Counted from the first letter of the stretch, positions 49,524 through 58,813 are shown. The stretch: DNA of 64,000 nucleotides from Pseudomonas abyssi (GCF_002307495.1 NZ_NTMR01000003.1:409602-473601); one strand, 5' to 3'. Translations and numbers: made by a program. The notes: a model not told the origin generated them from the letters alone.

Positions 49524-51140
49524 TCAGTTCGGAGCAAGGCGATACAGGCCATTGTCGATATCGGAAGGGAAGAAGATCTGACCCTGCGCATCGATAGCCA
49601 GGCCCGTCGGCAGGCCGGTGGGCGGCATGCCGGGGCCGGGTTTCAGGCCGATGGGCAGGTTGTCGGCGGCGACTTCGGTCGCGCCGCTTTGCGGGTCGAT
49701 GATCAGCAGTCGTTGTGCGCTGGGCTCGGCGACCAGCAGCCGGCCGTCCGGCAGTTCGGCCAGCCCCTCCGGCAGCTGCAGGCCGTTGGCCAGGGTATTG
49801 AGCGCACCGCTCTCGGGGTCGAAGCGGGTCAGCTCGCCGTTCATTTGGGTCAGGTAGACCATGCCGTCGCGGCCCCGAATCATCTGTACCGGCCCCTGCA
49901 GGCCGTTCGCTGCGTCGCTGCGCTGCGCCAGTTCCGGCCCGGACAGGCGCAGCAACTTGCCGCTGCCCATTTCGCTGACCAGCACACTGCCGTCTTCCAG
50001 CTCTACCGCCGCGGAGGGCGCGTTCAAATGGTGGACCATGGCCAGGGTGCTGTTGTCGCTGCGGCTGATCAGTTGCAAGGTGCCGGTCGAGAAGCTGGTC
50101 ACCAGCAGACGCTCGCGGCCCAGGCTGACATTGATCGGGTATTCGGCATCCGAGCCATGGGCGCGGCGCAGGTCGGTCACCTTGCCGCTGTCGGTATCGA
50201 CCGCGCGCAGGGCAAAGACATCGGCCACATAGAGCGTTTTGCCATCTTCGCTGAGGGCCAGCCCGGCGGGCACCGCCAGGTCGCCGCCGACGATCTGCCG
50301 GGTATCGCCAGTCTGCGGGTTGACCTGGGTGATGCGGTTGTTGGCCATGTTGGAGACGTAGATGCGATCCTGGGCGTCCAGTGCCAGGTTGTCCAGTGAG
50401 CTGTAGAGTTGGGCAACGAGGCGGGTTTGCCCATTGTTTTGATCGACTTGTTTGAGCTGTCCGTGGAAAGTGTCGATGGCGTAGAGGTTGCCTTTGGAGT
50501 CGAAATTGGCGGCGGCCGGGATCGTGAAGTCGCTGGAAATGACCTTGATGTCGCCGTCAGCCGGGTTGATTCGCACGATCTGACCTTTGAACCAGAGCGG
50601 TCCGTACAGCCAGCCATCGCTGCCGACCTCAAACCCGTTGAAGCCGCCGATGTCCTTGGCGATCTGCCTTGGTGGCTGCTGTCCCGTGCGGTCGATCTCC
50701 CAGACCGCGTCACCGAGGAACACCTGACTGGCGTACAGCGCTCCGGTCTCGTCGTTGAAGTCCAGCGAGTTGATGCCGGGCAGGTCGGTTGCCAGCACCT
50801 GGATGGGGGCGTCGTCGTTCTCTCGATACAGCAGGCGGCCGGAGTAGAACCCGGTCCAGGCCATTTCGCCGTTGGGGCCGATGGCGATGTCGTCAGCCTG
50901 GCCATCGTCCGGGTCTATCAAGGTGCTCACTTCGCCGCTGTCGATGTCGACCTGATAGATGCTGTTGCCGACCACGCTGCCGGCGAGCAGACGGCCCTGC
51001 TTGTCGATGGCCAGGCCGTGAACGCCCTTGAAAGGAGAGGGGGCGACAATCTGTTCGGGTGCGGAGTAGTTGGTGGCTAACGCCAGAGGGGCAAGGCTGA
51101 ATAGTCCGGCGAGCGTAAGGGTGCGAAGGCGCAACGTCAT
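49524..51140 (-). CDS. Exported NHL/SMP-30-type beta-propeller protein
   Basis: A 538-residue protein with a signal peptide (MTLRLRTLTLAGLFSLAPLALATN) and at least nine blade-like repeats of the type G-LA-D-G-LYVAD/SNMANNRI (for example LDNLALDAQDRIYVSN, PAGLALSEDGKTLYVAD, PEGLAELPDGRLLVAEP, PTGLAIDAQGQIFFPSD). The layout suggests one or two propellers in the periplasm. It may act as a lactonase-like enzyme or a scaffold; no catalytic set can be assigned. The ATG has GGAAG 7 nt upstream. Confidence 0.85.
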   Translation of the reverse strand: MTLRLRTLTLAGLFSLAPLALATNYSAPEQIVAPSPFKGVHGLAIDKQGRLLAGSVVGNSIYQVDIDSGEVSTLIDPDDGQADDIAIGPNGEMAWTGFYSGRLLYRENDDAPIQVLATDLPGINSLDFNDETGALYASQVFLGDAVWEIDRTGQQPPRQIAKDIGGFNGFEVGSDGWLYGPLWFKGQIVRINPADGDIKVISSDFTIPAAANFDSKGNLYAIDTFHGQLKQVDQNNGQTRLVAQLYSSLDNLALDAQDRIYVSNMANNRITQVNPQTGDTRQIVGGDLAVPAGLALSEDGKTLYVADVFALRAVDTDSGKVTDLRRAHGSDAEYPINVSLGRERLLVTSFSTGTLQLISRSDNSTLAMVHHLNAPSAAVELEDGSVLVSEMGSGKLLRLSGPELAQRSDAANGLQGPVQMIRGRDGMVYLTQMNGELTRFDPESGALNTLANGLQLPEGLAELPDGRLLVAEPSAQRLLIIDPQSGATEVAADNLPIGLKPGPGMPPTGLPTGLAIDAQGQIFFPSDIDNGLYRLAPN

Positions 51141-51257
51141 CTTGGAGCTTCCTTGTTGTTGTTTTGCTCCGATTCTAGTCTTGGTTGACGGCGTTTGTGG
51201 GTGCAATCAGGCGGGGTTATGTCGGGGGATAAATGGTCTCTGTCATTCACGTGCTAC

Positions 51258-51491
51258 GCGCTTCCCGAGGTACTCCACGCAATGCCGCAGGTAACAAAGT
51301 GCGATCGCTGTTGAAGAATGCACGGTGCCACTCCCCGTTTACGCGGGCGAGTAGCGCAGGGCTGACGGGAAAAAGAGTCATAGGATGTCTGAGGAGCGCA
51401 GCGACGAGTTTTATGACTCCCCGTTAGCCCGAGCAACGCAGTGAACCCGAAGGGCCGCGTAGTCGGGTGCCGGGGGGATTCCGGGAAGCGC
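51258..51491. repeat. Inverted-repeat element bounded by GCGCTTCCCG/CGGGAAGCGC
   Basis: A 10-bp perfect inverted repeat bounds 234 bp that contain a second inverted repeat, GAGTCATA (51375-51382) with TATGACTC (51412-51419). There is no credible ORF. The right end overlaps the left end of the next element, giving a composite island. Confidence 0.55.
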
Positions 51492-51747
51492 TAACCCATT
51501 TCACATGCCCTCTGGCGCGCAGGCCGGTCCGCAATCAAGGCGTGGTTTCGAAGGTATGTCGGGACCTGTCGAGAAACTACAACGCAGAGTGCGAACCGGC
51601 CTGAGCGCCCCGCAGGGCGAGCGCTCAAGCGCGCATCTGACTGCGTTGCGCTGTTTGCCAATAGAACCACTATTGGCTGCACATCGCGCCTTGCATCTGC
51701 ATGCTTGAGCGCTCGCAGAGGGCATATGAAATGGGTTAGCGCTTCCC
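51483..51747. mobile_element. 265-bp MITE-like element, long member of the GGAAGC family
   Basis: The 32-bp terminal inverted repeats begin GGGAAGCGCTAACCCATTTC on the left and read as the complement on the right, ending GGGTTAGCGCTTCCC, with one or two mismatches. The right half holds GCTGCACATCGCGCCTTGCA and GCTTGAGCGCTCGCAGAGGG, shared with the copy at 63847-63975. No transposase is encoded. Confidence 0.75.
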
Positions 51748-51878
51748 TTTGGGGGGCCGGGCAAGCGGCCCCCTTTGGCTCGCCGGCGAAGGCGAAAAGC
51801 GAATCGGGAAGCTCCACCGACAAACAGCTGAAAACGGGGGGGCGAGAATATCCACTTGCGACAAATGCCCCCGCCACC

Positions 51879-53732
51879 TCACGCCGGCTGCCCAGCCTCC
51901 TCCAGCTCCTCACCAATAAAGCCACCGGACTGACGCGCCCAGAGGCGAGCATAGACGCCGTTTTGCTCGATCAGCTCGGCGTGGGAGCCTTGCTCGATGA
52001 TATTGCCGTGTTCCAGTACCACCAGGCGGTCCATCTGCGCGATGGTGGACAGGCGGTGGGCGATGGCGATAACGGTTTTGCCGTCCATCAGCCGGTTCAG
52101 GTTCTCCTGAATCGCTGCTTCCACGTCCGAGTCGAGCGCCGAGGTGGCTTCGTCGAGAATCAGAATGGGCGCGTCCTTGAGCATCACCCGCGCAATGGCA
52201 ATCCGTTGGCGCTGGCCGCCGGACAGCTTCACGCCGCGCTCGCCCACGTGGGCATCAAAGCCGCGGCGGCCCTTGGCGTCTTCCAGCTCGGTAATGAACT
52301 GATCGGCCTCGGCGTTGCGCGCGGCCTGGTGCATCATCGGTTCATCGGCATCCGGGCGGCCGTAGAGGATGTTGTCACGTACCGAGCGGTGCAGCAGCGA
52401 GGTGTCCTGGGTGACCATGCCAATGTGCTCGCGCAGACTGTCCTGCTGCACGTCGGCGATGTTCTGGCCGTCGATTACCACGCGACCGCCCTCGACGTCA
52501 TAGAAACGCAGCAGCAGGTTGACCAGCGTGGATTTGCCGGCGCCTGAGCGGCCGACCAGACCGATCTTTTCACCTGGGCGAATGTGCAGGTTGAGCTGTT
52601 CCATCACACCGCTGCCCTTGCCGTAGTGGAAGCTGACATTCTCGAACCGAATGTCGCCCTGGCTCACGACTAGCGGCGCTGCGTTCGGGCGGTCAAGTAC
52701 CAGTTGCGGACGGGAGATAGAGTTGACGCCGTCCTGCACCGTGCCGATGTTTTCGAACAGGGCGGACAGCTCCCACATGATCCACTGCGACATGCCCCAC
52801 AGGCGCAGCACTAGCGCGACCGCCACGGCCACCGCACCGACGCTGATCGAATCCTGCACCCACAGCCACAGCGCGAGGCCGGCAACGCCAAGCAACAGCA
52901 GGGCGTTGAGCACGTAGAGCAGGCTGTACAGGGTGGTGACCAGCCGCATCTGCTTGTATACGGTGACCATGAACTGGTCCATGCCCTCGCGCGCATAGGC
53001 CGATTCGCGGCGGGCGTGGGAGAACAGCTTGACCGTCTGGATGTTGGTATAGCTGTCGACGATGCGGCCCGTCATGACCGACCGGGCATCGGCCTGTACC
53101 TTGGCGACCTGGCCCAGCACCGGAATGAAATAGCGCATCAGCAGGATATAGCCGACCAGCCAGCCGAGCATCGGCAAGGTCAGGCGCCAGTCGGCAAAAC
53201 CGACCAGGATCAGGGTGCCGATGAAATACACACAGATGTAGTTGAGTACGTCGATCAGCTTGATCACGCACTCGCGTACCGCCAACGCCGTCTGCATCAG
53301 CTTGGTGGCAATGCGTCCGGCAAACTCGTCCTGATAGAAGGCCATCGACTGCTTCAGCAGATAGCGGTGCACCAGCCAGCGGATGCGCATGGGGTAGTTG
53401 CCCATCAGCGTCTGATGGGTCATCAGGCTGTTGATGAAGATCAACGTTGGCAGGGCAACCAGCACCACAAAGGCCATGCCGGCCAGTTTCCATGCTTCTG
53501 TCTGCAGGAAGGTCTCGCGATTCTGCTCCGACAGCCAGTCGACAATGCTGCCGAGAAAGCCAAATAGCCAGACCTCCGCGATGGCGATCCCGGCCATCAG
53601 CAGCGAGGCCATGATGATGTAGGGCCATGCGCCCTTGGTGAAGTGCAGGCAGAAGGGCAGCAGCTTGCGTGGCGGCTCGCTGAGCTCTTCAACGGGAAAC
53701 GGATCAAGACGGTTTTCAAACCAGCGGAACAT
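51879..53732 (-). CDS. ABC transporter, fused permease and ATP-binding domains (MsbA-like)
   Basis: The 617-residue half-transporter has an N-terminal six-helix membrane domain (residues 35-345) and a C-terminal nucleotide-binding domain. The NBD has Walker A GLVGRSGAGKST, Q-loop MVTQDTSL, signature LSGGQRQRIAIARV, Walker B ILILDEATSALD and the H-loop AHRLST. It would act as a homodimeric exporter of lipids or hydrophobic compounds. Monocistronic. A REP-like palindrome lies shortly upstream. Confidence 0.93.
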   Translation of the reverse strand: MFRWFENRLDPFPVEELSEPPRKLLPFCLHFTKGAWPYIIMASLLMAGIAIAEVWLFGFLGSIVDWLSEQNRETFLQTEAWKLAGMAFVVLVALPTLIFINSLMTHQTLMGNYPMRIRWLVHRYLLKQSMAFYQDEFAGRIATKLMQTALAVRECVIKLIDVLNYICVYFIGTLILVGFADWRLTLPMLGWLVGYILLMRYFIPVLGQVAKVQADARSVMTGRIVDSYTNIQTVKLFSHARRESAYAREGMDQFMVTVYKQMRLVTTLYSLLYVLNALLLLGVAGLALWLWVQDSISVGAVAVAVALVLRLWGMSQWIMWELSALFENIGTVQDGVNSISRPQLVLDRPNAAPLVVSQGDIRFENVSFHYGKGSGVMEQLNLHIRPGEKIGLVGRSGAGKSTLVNLLLRFYDVEGGRVVIDGQNIADVQQDSLREHIGMVTQDTSLLHRSVRDNILYGRPDADEPMMHQAARNAEADQFITELEDAKGRRGFDAHVGERGVKLSGGQRQRIAIARVMLKDAPILILDEATSALDSDVEAAIQENLNRLMDGKTVIAIAHRLSTIAQMDRLVVLEHGNIIEQGSHAELIEQNGVYARLWARQSGGFIGEELEEAGQPA

Positions 53733-53801
53733 GCGGCGGCCTGCGGAATAACGAGGGGGGAAGGCCGTGCATTATGAGCGCCAAGGAGGCGGGGCTCAAG
53801 C

Positions 53802-53821
53802 GGACACGGCAAGCCGTGTCC
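53802..53821. repeat. REP-like palindrome
   Basis: GGACACGGC-AA-GCCGTGTCC with flanking CTAC is the same palindrome as at 10293-10312 except for one central base. It lies between the ABC exporter start and the SGNH gene end. Confidence 0.7.
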
Positions 53822-53865
53822 CTACGTTTGAGAGGAGAGCCCGGCACCCCGGCCCTTCCGCAACA

Positions 53866-54528
53866 TCAATCCAGCGCTTGCAGGATCTTGTCAGCCAGTA
53901 CACGGGAGCCGGCGGCGGTCGGGTGGATACCGTCGCTGATGATGTACTGAGCCTCCTTGCCGGCAAATGCGGCACGCACATCAACAAACTTCACACCCAT
54001 GCCCGGATAGGCCGCGGCCTTGTAGTTCATGCTGTAGTTGTTGATGTCGTGCAGATCGATGGCGCTGCCAACGGCGTTGTAGTAGCCGAGGAAGATGATC
54101 TCTTCGATGCCGTCGTTGCGCATCTTCTGCACCAGCGCGGCGATGCGGTTTTCCAGGTCGTTGAGTAGTGGCATGCAGGCGCTCAGCGACGGACGGCAGC
54201 TGTTGAGCTGAATGTCGTTGCCGCCGCCGTTGAAAATCACCGTGCGGATGCCGCTCTTATCGGCGCGGGCGTACTGGTTTTCGACCGAGTACAGACGTGA
54301 ACAGAGAATGTTACCGCCGGTCAGCTGGCAGCCCGAGCGGGCGTAGGTGTCGATGTTTTCATCCAGGTCCGCTTCCAGGTTTTCGTGGATATCGCCGGAC
54401 AGGGCGAAGATCGAGTCGCCGAGGATCATGGTGTCGGGGGAGCTGATCGGGTTGGTTGCCAGCGCTGGCAGGCTGAACACTGCGCTGAGGGTCAGGGCGG
54501 CGAGGCCGCGTTTGAACAACGTGTGCAT
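53866..54528 (-). CDS. Exported SGNH/GDSL-type esterase
   Basis: A 220-residue protein with a signal peptide (MHTLFKRGLAALTLSAVFSLPALATN) and SGNH blocks: TMILGDSIFALSGD (block I, nucleophile Ser), SGCQLTGG (block II Gly), FNGGGNDI (block III Asn) and SDGIHPTAAGSRVLAD (block V Asp-x-x-His). It would hydrolyse an ester or acetyl group in the periplasm; the substrate is unknown. AAGGA lies 6 nt before the ATG. Appears monocistronic. Confidence 0.9.
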   Translation of the reverse strand: MHTLFKRGLAALTLSAVFSLPALATNPISSPDTMILGDSIFALSGDIHENLEADLDENIDTYARSGCQLTGGNILCSRLYSVENQYARADKSGIRTVIFNGGGNDIQLNSCRPSLSACMPLLNDLENRIAALVQKMRNDGIEEIIFLGYYNAVGSAIDLHDINNYSMNYKAAAYPGMGVKFVDVRAAFAGKEAQYIISDGIHPTAAGSRVLADKILQALD

Positions 54529-54685
54529 GGATATTCCTTCTTTTTGTTGTGCTGGCCGGTCCCCCAATAAGGCTGAATCTGGTATTGAAACAAAAGGAGA
54601 CATTTTTGCGTTGTGCGTCGCGCATCTTAGGCACAGAGGCGGGTTAAACAAGCACCCAAACGGGCGAGCACGGCGGGGAGCTGCG

Positions 54686-54732
54686 TGCACCATTGCGGAC
54701 GCGGCGCGGGCTTGATGCACTGCGCTGGTTCG
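54686..54732 (+). promoter_or_regulatory. Candidate tandem NtrC binding sites upstream of nirB
   Basis: TGCACCATTGCGG (54686) and TGCACTGCGCTGGTTCG (54716-54732) resemble the NtrC consensus TGCACCA-N3-TGGTGCA. The second matches both halves well, the first mainly the left half. They are 30 bp apart (about three turns) and 100-146 bp upstream of the sigma54 promoter. Confidence 0.55.
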
Positions 54733-54831
54733 CGGGCGGGCGTTCCGCAGGGCTGCTTTCGAATCAGTTTGTTTTTATTAAGTCATTATTTATCAATGTC
54801 TTATATTCGGTTATGGGGTTTTATTAAAAGC

Positions 54832-54847
54832 TGGCACGGCTGTTGCT
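54832..54847 (+). promoter_or_regulatory. Sigma54 promoter of the nirBDC operon
   Basis: TGGCAC-GGCTG-TTGCT matches the -24/-12 consensus exactly. The predicted transcript would start near 54859 and carry a leader of about 168 nt containing a terminator. Confidence 0.93.
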
Positions 54848-54860
54848 GAACAGATTCGCA

Positions 54861-54984
54861 GGGCCGCTAGCGAGTCAGGCCCCTTGCTCAGGCAGCCGGC
54901 GCACAGCGCCCCAGCCGAGCAGCACAATTCGAGAATCCAAGGCAAAGGCGCCTGCAACTGGAGACAGTTGCAGGCGCCTTTTTT
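54861..54984 (+). promoter_or_regulatory. Nitrite reductase leader: two hairpins and a terminator, NasT/ANTAR-type antitermination
   Basis: Hairpin 1 pairs GGGCC (54861-54865) with GGCCC (54878-54882). Hairpin 2 pairs TGCTC-A-GGC (54885-54893) with GCC-GAGCA (54914-54921). Then a perfect 16-bp terminator stem, AAGGCGCCTGCAACTG and its complement with a GAGA loop (54945-54980), runs into a T-tract. Two small hairpins before a terminator is the layout bound by ANTAR proteins such as NasT or NasR; the trans-acting gene is not in this window. Confidence 0.75.
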
Positions 54985-55026
54985 GTTGTCTGCCGAAAAA
55001 GGCAGACCCGTGATAGAGGACTGGCC

Positions 55027-57588
55027 ATGAATGCGTTCGTCGCCCCGATCAAGAAAGAAACGCTGATCATTATCGGCAATGGCATGGTGGGTCACCATTG
55101 CATCGAGCAGCTCGTCGAACAGGGTGCACTTGCCCATTATCAGGTGCACGTGTTTGGCGAAGAGCGCCAGCGGGCTTACGACCGTGTCCACCTGTCGGAG
55201 TACTTCGGTGGGCGTGATGCCGAGTCGCTGGCGCTCTGCGCTGCGGACTATTACAGCGAGCACGGCGTGCAGGCGCATTTGCATGAAGCGGTGCTCGAGA
55301 TCGACCGCGCGCAGCAGGAGGTGGTGACCGCCAACGGCCGCCTCGCCTACGACAAGCTGATTCTGGCCACCGGCTCCTATCCCTTTGTGCCGCCGATTCC
55401 GGGCGCTGAGGGTAACTCACGACTGGTTTACCGCACGTTGGATGATCTGGATGCGATTCGTGCGGCGGCGAGCGGTGCGCGCCGGGGCGTTGTGGTCGGT
55501 GGCGGCCTGCTCGGGCTGGAAGCGGCTAACGCGCTGAAATCACTGGGACTGGAGGCGCACGTCGTCGAGTTCGCCCCGCGGCTGATGCCGGTGCAGCTGG
55601 ACGAAGACGGTGGCGCGGCGCTCAAGGCGCGGATCGAAGCGCTCGGTGTTGGCGTACACCTGTCCCGCGCGACCAGCGAGATCGTTGCCGGTGAGGATTA
55701 CGCCTATCGCATGAACTTCGCCGACGGCGAATCACTGGAAACCGACCTGATCGTCTTTTCCGCTGGCATCCGCCCGCAGGACACCCTGGCGCGCTCTGCC
55801 GGGCTGGCCGTTGCCGAGCGCGGCGGGGTGGTGATCGACGACGGTTTCTGCACTAATGCCCCGGCCATCTTCGCCATCGGCGAGTGCGCCTCCTGGCAGG
55901 GCCGGGTCTTCGGTCTGGTCGCCCCTGGGTACAGCATGGCGCGCAACCTGGCCGCGTTGCTGGTTGGGCGCCCGCATGAGGCGTTTTCCGGCGCCGACAT
56001 GTCGACCAAGCTGAAACTGCTGGGCGTCGACGTCGGCTCCATCGGCGACGCCCACGGCGCCACCGAAGGGTCGCGCAGCTACCGCTATATCGACGATGTG
56101 ACCAACAGCTACCGTCGGCTGGTGGTCTCGGCCGATGGCAAGCGGGTGATTGGCGCCGTGCTGGTCGGCGATAACAGCTACTACGACACCCTGCTGCAAT
56201 ACGCCCTGAACGGCATCAAGCTGCCGGCCGATCCGGCCAGCCTGATTCTGCCGGTCGGTGAGGGCGCGCCGACGCTGGGCGCCGATGCGCTGCCGGATAC
56301 CGCGACCATCTGCTCCTGCCATAACGTCAGCAAGGGGGCGATCTGCTGTCAGGTCGATGCCGGCTGTACCGATCTGGGCGAACTCAAGGCCAGCACTAAG
56401 GCGGCGACCGGTTGTGGCGGTTGTGCGGCGCTGCTCAAGCAGGTGTTTGAGCACGAACTGTCGGCCCGCGGCGTCGAGGTCGACAAGAGCCTGTGTGAGC
56501 ACTTCGCGCACACCCGTCAGGAGCTCTACGGCATCGTTCGCGTCGAGGGCATCGAGAGTTTCGAAGAGCTGCTGGCCAAGCACGGTCGTGGTCATCACGG
56601 CTGCGACATCTGCAAGCCGGCGGTCGGTTCGATTCTCGCCTCCTGCTGGAACCAGCCGATCACCGACCCGTGGCTGATTCCGTTGCAGGACACCAACGAT
56701 ACCTTTATGGCCAACATGCAGAAGAATGGCACCTACTCGATTGTGCCGCGCATCGCCGGGGGTGAGATCACGCCGGAGAAGTTGATCGTGCTCGGCCAGG
56801 TTGCCAAGAAATACGACCTCTACACCAAGATTACCGGTGGCCAGCGCATCGACCTGTTTGGCGCGGAACTGCACGAGCTGCCCGATATCTGGGCCGAGCT
56901 GATCGAGGCGGGTTTCGAGACCGGCCACGCCTACGGCAAGTCGCTGCGTACCGTGAAATCCTGCGTCGGCAGCACCTGGTGCCGCTACGGCGTGCAGGAC
57001 AGCGTCGGCATGGCGCTGACCCTGGAGGATCGCTACAAGGGCCTGCGCTCACCACACAAGATCAAGTTCGCCGTGTCCGGTTGCACCCGCGAATGCGCCG
57101 AGGCGCAGAGCAAGGATGTCGGCGTGATCGCCACCGAGAAGGGTTGGAACCTCTACGTGGCCGGCAACGGCGGCATGCGCCCGCGTCACGCCGAGCTGTT
57201 CGCCACCGACCTTGATGACGCAACGCTGATCAAGTACATCGACCGCTTCCTGATGTTCTACGTGCGCACCGCCGATCGCCTGCAACGTACCTCGGTCTGG
57301 CGCGAGAGCCTGGAAGGCGGGCTGGAATACCTGCAGGACGTGATCATCAACGACAGTCTGGGCCTGGGCGCCGAGCTGGAAAGCCAGATGCAGCTGGTGA
57401 TCGACCGCTATGAGTGCGAGTGGGCCAACGCCATCAGCGACCCGGAAAAACTCAAGCGCTTCCGCACCTTCGTCAATGACGAGCGCAAGGACCCGGATAT
57501 TCACTTCGTCAGGGAGCGCGGCCAGCGTCGGCCGGTCAAGGCTTCCGAACTGCACCTGATTCCCGTCGCCGAGGAGGCCGCCCAATGA
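55027..57588 (+). CDS. nirB: Assimilatory nitrite reductase [NAD(P)H], large subunit
   Basis: The 853-residue protein reduces nitrite to ammonium. In order it has an FAD/NAD(P)H oxidoreductase part (LIIIGNGMVGHHC; GVVVGGGLLGLEAA), a [2Fe-2S] BFD-like part (ATICSCHNVSKGAI and TGCGGCAALLKQV near residues 425-475), a second Cys pair GCDICKP, nitrite/sulfite reductase ferredoxin-like domains, and the siroheme-[4Fe-4S] cysteines in SCVGSTWCRYG (near 650) and GCTRECAE (near 690). It is first in nirB-nirD-nirC-kinase, behind a sigma54 promoter and leader terminator. Confidence 0.95.
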   Translation: MNAFVAPIKKETLIIIGNGMVGHHCIEQLVEQGALAHYQVHVFGEERQRAYDRVHLSEYFGGRDAESLALCAADYYSEHGVQAHLHEAVLEIDRAQQEVVTANGRLAYDKLILATGSYPFVPPIPGAEGNSRLVYRTLDDLDAIRAAASGARRGVVVGGGLLGLEAANALKSLGLEAHVVEFAPRLMPVQLDEDGGAALKARIEALGVGVHLSRATSEIVAGEDYAYRMNFADGESLETDLIVFSAGIRPQDTLARSAGLAVAERGGVVIDDGFCTNAPAIFAIGECASWQGRVFGLVAPGYSMARNLAALLVGRPHEAFSGADMSTKLKLLGVDVGSIGDAHGATEGSRSYRYIDDVTNSYRRLVVSADGKRVIGAVLVGDNSYYDTLLQYALNGIKLPADPASLILPVGEGAPTLGADALPDTATICSCHNVSKGAICCQVDAGCTDLGELKASTKAATGCGGCAALLKQVFEHELSARGVEVDKSLCEHFAHTRQELYGIVRVEGIESFEELLAKHGRGHHGCDICKPAVGSILASCWNQPITDPWLIPLQDTNDTFMANMQKNGTYSIVPRIAGGEITPEKLIVLGQVAKKYDLYTKITGGQRIDLFGAELHELPDIWAELIEAGFETGHAYGKSLRTVKSCVGSTWCRYGVQDSVGMALTLEDRYKGLRSPHKIKFAVSGCTRECAEAQSKDVGVIATEKGWNLYVAGNGGMRPRHAELFATDLDDATLIKYIDRFLMFYVRTADRLQRTSVWRESLEGGLEYLQDVIINDSLGLGAELESQMQLVIDRYECEWANAISDPEKLKRFRTFVNDERKDPDIHFVRERGQRRPVKASELHLIPVAEEAAQ

Positions 57589-57947
57589 CCCGTTCCAGCA
57601 CATCTCCGCAAACCGCTACCCAATGGCGCGCGCTCTGCGCCCGTGCCGATCTGGTTGCCAACTCCGGTGTGGTGGCCTGGCTCGACGGTGAGCAGGTCGC
57701 CCTGTTCCACCTGCCCAGCGAAGAGCAACTGTTTGCCATTGCCAACCGTGACCCCCAATCCGGCGCTAACGTGATTGGTCGCGGCATTATCGGCCAACTC
57801 AAGGGCGAGCTGGTGATAGCCTCGCCGCTGTACAAACAGCACTTTCGTCTGCGCGATGGTCAGTGCGTCGAATACCCCGATCAGCAGTTGCAGGTGTGGC
57901 CTGTCCGCCTGCAGGGCGATCAGGTCGAGATCGGATTGGCGGTCTGA
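57585..57947 (+). CDS. nirD: Nitrite reductase small subunit
   Basis: The 120-residue Rieske-like fold protein matches NirD: WRALCARADLVANSGVVAWLDGEQVALFHL, FAIANRDPQSGANVIGRGIIG and VIASPLYKQHFRLRDGQCVE. It lacks the Rieske Cys/His iron ligands, as is normal for NirD. Its ATG overlaps the nirB stop (ATGA), indicating coupled translation of the two subunits. Confidence 0.95.
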   Translation: MTRSSTSPQTATQWRALCARADLVANSGVVAWLDGEQVALFHLPSEEQLFAIANRDPQSGANVIGRGIIGQLKGELVIASPLYKQHFRLRDGQCVEYPDQQLQVWPVRLQGDQVEIGLAV

Positions 57948-57990
57948 AGCCGCCAGCCACACCGCGTTTCACTATCTGGAGAGTTGAATC

Positions 57991-58800
57991 ATGTCTTACC
58001 TGATCCCTACCGAGTTTGTGACCAAGATGGTCGACTCCGGTGAGTCGAAAATCTTTATGTCGACCCGCGACACTCTGATCCGCGCCTACATGGCCGGGGC
58101 GATTCTGGCGCTGGCGGCGGTATTCGCCATCACCATCACAGTGCAGACTGGCTCGCCGCTGGTCGGTGCGGCCTTCTTTCCGGTCGGCTTTATCATGCTG
58201 TATCTGATGGGGTTTGACCTGCTTACCGGGGTCTTTGTGCTCTGTCCGCTGGCGCTGCTGGACCGTCGCCCGGGAGTGACCGTACAAGGCGTGCTGCGGA
58301 ACTGGGGGCTGGTGTTTGTCGGCAACTTTGCCGGGGCCCTGACAGTGGCGGTGATGATGGCCTTTGTCTTCACATACGGGTTTTCTGCAGCGGCAGGTGA
58401 GGTGGGCGAGAAGATCTCCCACATCGGTGAGAGCCGCACCCTGGGCTACGCCGAGTACGGTCTGGCCGGCTGGCTGACGATCTTTCTGCGCGGCATGCTG
58501 TGCAACTGGATGGTCTCGATGGGCGTGGTTGGCGCAATGATCTCCACCACGGTGGGCGGCAAGGCCATCGCCATGTGGATGCCCATCATGCTGTTCTTTT
58601 ATATGGGCTTTGAGCACTCGGTGGTGAACATGTTTCTGTTCCCCTTCGGCATGATCATGGGCGGTGACTTCTCCGTCATGGATTACATGATCTGGAACGA
58701 AATCCCGACTGCGCTGGGTAACCTGGTTGGCGGTCTGGCGTTTACCGGTCTGACCCTCTACACCACCCATGTCCGCACTGCACCCAGTCGCGCGCTCTGA
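57991..58800 (+). CDS. nirC: Formate/nitrite transporter family protein (NirC-like)
   Basis: The 269-residue channel has six hydrophobic segments and FNT signatures: YMAGAILALAAVFAITI, GAAFFPVGFIMLYLMGFDLLTGVFVL, RNWGLVFVGNFAGAL, LRGMLCNWMVSMGVV with the conserved NWxV, and FEHSVVNMFLFPFGMIMG. It should admit nitrite into the cytoplasm for NirBD. FocA-like formate transport cannot be excluded from sequence alone, but the operon favours nitrite. It starts 43 nt after nirD with GGAG before the ATG. Confidence 0.92.
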   Translation: MSYLIPTEFVTKMVDSGESKIFMSTRDTLIRAYMAGAILALAAVFAITITVQTGSPLVGAAFFPVGFIMLYLMGFDLLTGVFVLCPLALLDRRPGVTVQGVLRNWGLVFVGNFAGALTVAVMMAFVFTYGFSAAAGEVGEKISHIGESRTLGYAEYGLAGWLTIFLRGMLCNWMVSMGVVGAMISTTVGGKAIAMWMPIMLFFYMGFEHSVVNMFLFPFGMIMGGDFSVMDYMIWNEIPTALGNLVGGLAFTGLTLYTTHVRTAPSRAL

Positions 58801-58813
58801 GAGCGCGTTGGCG

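Noticed and set aside
55732..56928. 398-codon antisense frame inside nirB
   Set aside because: Shadow of a strongly conserved GC-rich gene; it has no start context and no recognisable domain.
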